7,070 nucleotides of DNA from Draconibacterium sp. (GTDB lineage Bacteria > Bacteroidota > Bacteroidia > Bacteroidales > Prolixibacteraceae), in assembly GCA_015493625.1 (NCBI GenBank), contig WGCT01000379.1, positions 1 to 7,070 of the forward strand, given 5' to 3'. Each line of letters starts with the position of its first letter. Within the stretch, counting starts at the first letter, position 1. Under the pieces are notes generated by a model that was not told the origin of the DNA, ran no database searches, and was given only the letters and a program-made list of their open reading frames with translations. The translations under genes and the position numbers were made by a program. Positions 6,141 through 7,070 of the stretch are shown here, one piece after another.

Positions 6141-7070
6141 ATGATTCTAAAACGGACTTTTATTTCAATTGTTGCGTTAACTCTTTTTCTCCTTTCCATT
6201 CATCCTGTACTTGCACAATGGAACGATGTAAATTACGATGAAAGTAAAATAGCCCACTTCAAACTACCCGACCCATTAATCACTTTTAACGGGCGAAAAA
6301 TAAGAAATACGAAAAAATGGGAAAATAAACGCCGTCCCGAGTTGTTGCAGTTTTTTACTGAAAACGTTTATGGTAAAGTTCCCGGTAATTTAAAAGTTGC
6401 ATCGGTTAATGTTATTGAAAAAAACGATAATGCATGTAACGGAAAAGCAATTCGGAAGCAGATTGAACTTACTTTTAAAAACAACGGGAAGGAGTTGAGT
6501 TTTACAATCTTGCTTTATCTTCCAAAAAACAATGTAAAATCGCCACTTTTTATTGGCTATAATTTTTATGGAAACCACACCATAACAACCGATGTTAATG
6601 TTATTATTTCCGAAGCCTGGACACATAATAATACATCGTTTGGAATTATTAACCATCAGTTAACCGAGCAATCACGAGGAGTGCGAACAAATCGTTGGCC
6701 GGTTGAGAAAATTATTGATGCCGGTTTTGGTTTGGCAACCATTTTTTATGGCGAAGTTGACCCCGACCGGAATGATTTTTCCGACGGCATTCATCCGCTT
6801 TTGTATCGCGAAAACCAGACTCATCCTGCCGACGACGAGTGGGGGAGTATTTCGGCATGGGCATGGGGATTGCAGCGGGCTATGGATTATTTTGAAACAG
6901 ATAAAAATATCGATGCCACTAAAGTTGTTGTTTTTGGCCACTCGCGATTGGGGAAAACTGCGCTTTGGGCAGGAGCACGCGACCAGCGTTTTGCCGCAGT
7001 AATCTCAAACGAATCGGGGTGTGGTGGTGCAGCACTCTCGAAACGAAGAATTGGTGAGACGGTATGGCGA
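6141..7070 (+). CDS. CE15 glucuronoyl esterase (3' partial)
   Basis: This is a carbohydrate esterase family 15 enzyme; characterised members cleave esters between the 4-O-methyl-glucuronic acid of xylan and lignin alcohols. The frame is open from ATG 6141 to the last base, giving 310 residues with no stop. A Sec-type signal occupies residues 1-25 (MILKRTFISI, hydrophobic core, VLA before Q26), so the protein is exported, which also supports this start. The nucleophile motif is VVFGHSRLGKTALWAGARDQRF with Ser268. It is followed by ISNESGCGGAALSKRRIGETVW, in which E291 lies 23 residues after the Ser, the spacing of the acidic triad residue in characterised glucuronoyl esterases. The catalytic His and the C-terminal part, roughly a quarter of the usual length, lie beyond the window. 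Fungal members have GCSR; here, as in many bacterial ones, the Cys is His. It follows the GH5 stop by 5 bases, so the two are probably co-transcribed. Confidence 0.93.
   Translation, partial: MILKRTFISIVALTLFLLSIHPVLAQWNDVNYDESKIAHFKLPDPLITFNGRKIRNTKKWENKRRPELLQFFTENVYGKVPGNLKVASVNVIEKNDNACNGKAIRKQIELTFKNNGKELSFTILLYLPKNNVKSPLFIGYNFYGNHTITTDVNVIISEAWTHNNTSFGIINHQLTEQSRGVRTNRWPVEKIIDAGFGLATIFYGEVDPDRNDFSDGIHPLLYRENQTHPADDEWGSISAWAWGLQRAMDYFETDKNIDATKVVVFGHSRLGKTALWAGARDQRFAAVISNESGCGGAALSKRRIGETVWR

Noticed and set aside
6703..7002. 99-codon ORF on the plus strand in another frame
   Set aside because: It lies wholly inside the CE15 gene, whose frame carries the conserved catalytic motifs; the alternative translation shows no family features.

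Overview
The window reads as a short metagenomic or draft contig from the phylum Bacteroidota, probably an anaerobic or marine polysaccharide degrader. This is judged from its moderately AT-rich coding style, start codons preceded by A-rich leaders rather than clear Shine-Dalgarno sites, and protein families typical of that phylum. It cannot be placed to genus by eye. The first 17 bases are not genomic: they match the inner end of the Tn5/Nextera mosaic-end adapter, so the left edge is a library or contig end.

Layout: (1) Positions 18-3170, plus strand, hold a tightly packed three-gene unit. It contains a 5'-truncated secreted alpha/beta-hydrolase esterase (acetyl-xylan-esterase-like), a Nudix hydrolase with an N-terminal zinc ribbon, and a cytoplasmic M24 aminopeptidase P. 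The stop/start junctions overlap (TAATG, then ATGA). (2) Positions 3177-4502, minus strand, hold a sodium:solute symporter converging on the aminopeptidase with only 6 nt between stop codons. (3) Positions 4503-4992 are an AT-rich divergent intergenic region with several short inverted repeats and no convincing gene. (4) Positions 4993-7070, plus strand, hold a two-gene cassette: an exported GH5 glycoside hydrolase, then, 5 nt later, a CE15 glucuronoyl esterase. The CE15 gene is open at the right edge, so its catalytic His and C-terminus are not in the window.

Together, the GH5 enzyme, the CE15 esterase and the truncated acetyl-xylan-esterase-like hydrolase suggest breakdown of decorated plant cell-wall xylan, with CE15 cutting glucuronate esters that link lignin to glucuronoxylan. 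The symporter could import a released product, but its substrate cannot be read from sequence. The Nudix and aminopeptidase genes look like housekeeping functions carried in the same transcript. No SusC/SusD pair, regulator, CRISPR array, defence system, insertion sequence or RNA gene is visible. I found no clearly new system. The points most worth a second look are the adapter-derived false gene start, the GH5-CE15 cassette, and the paired inverted repeats in the divergent promoter region.
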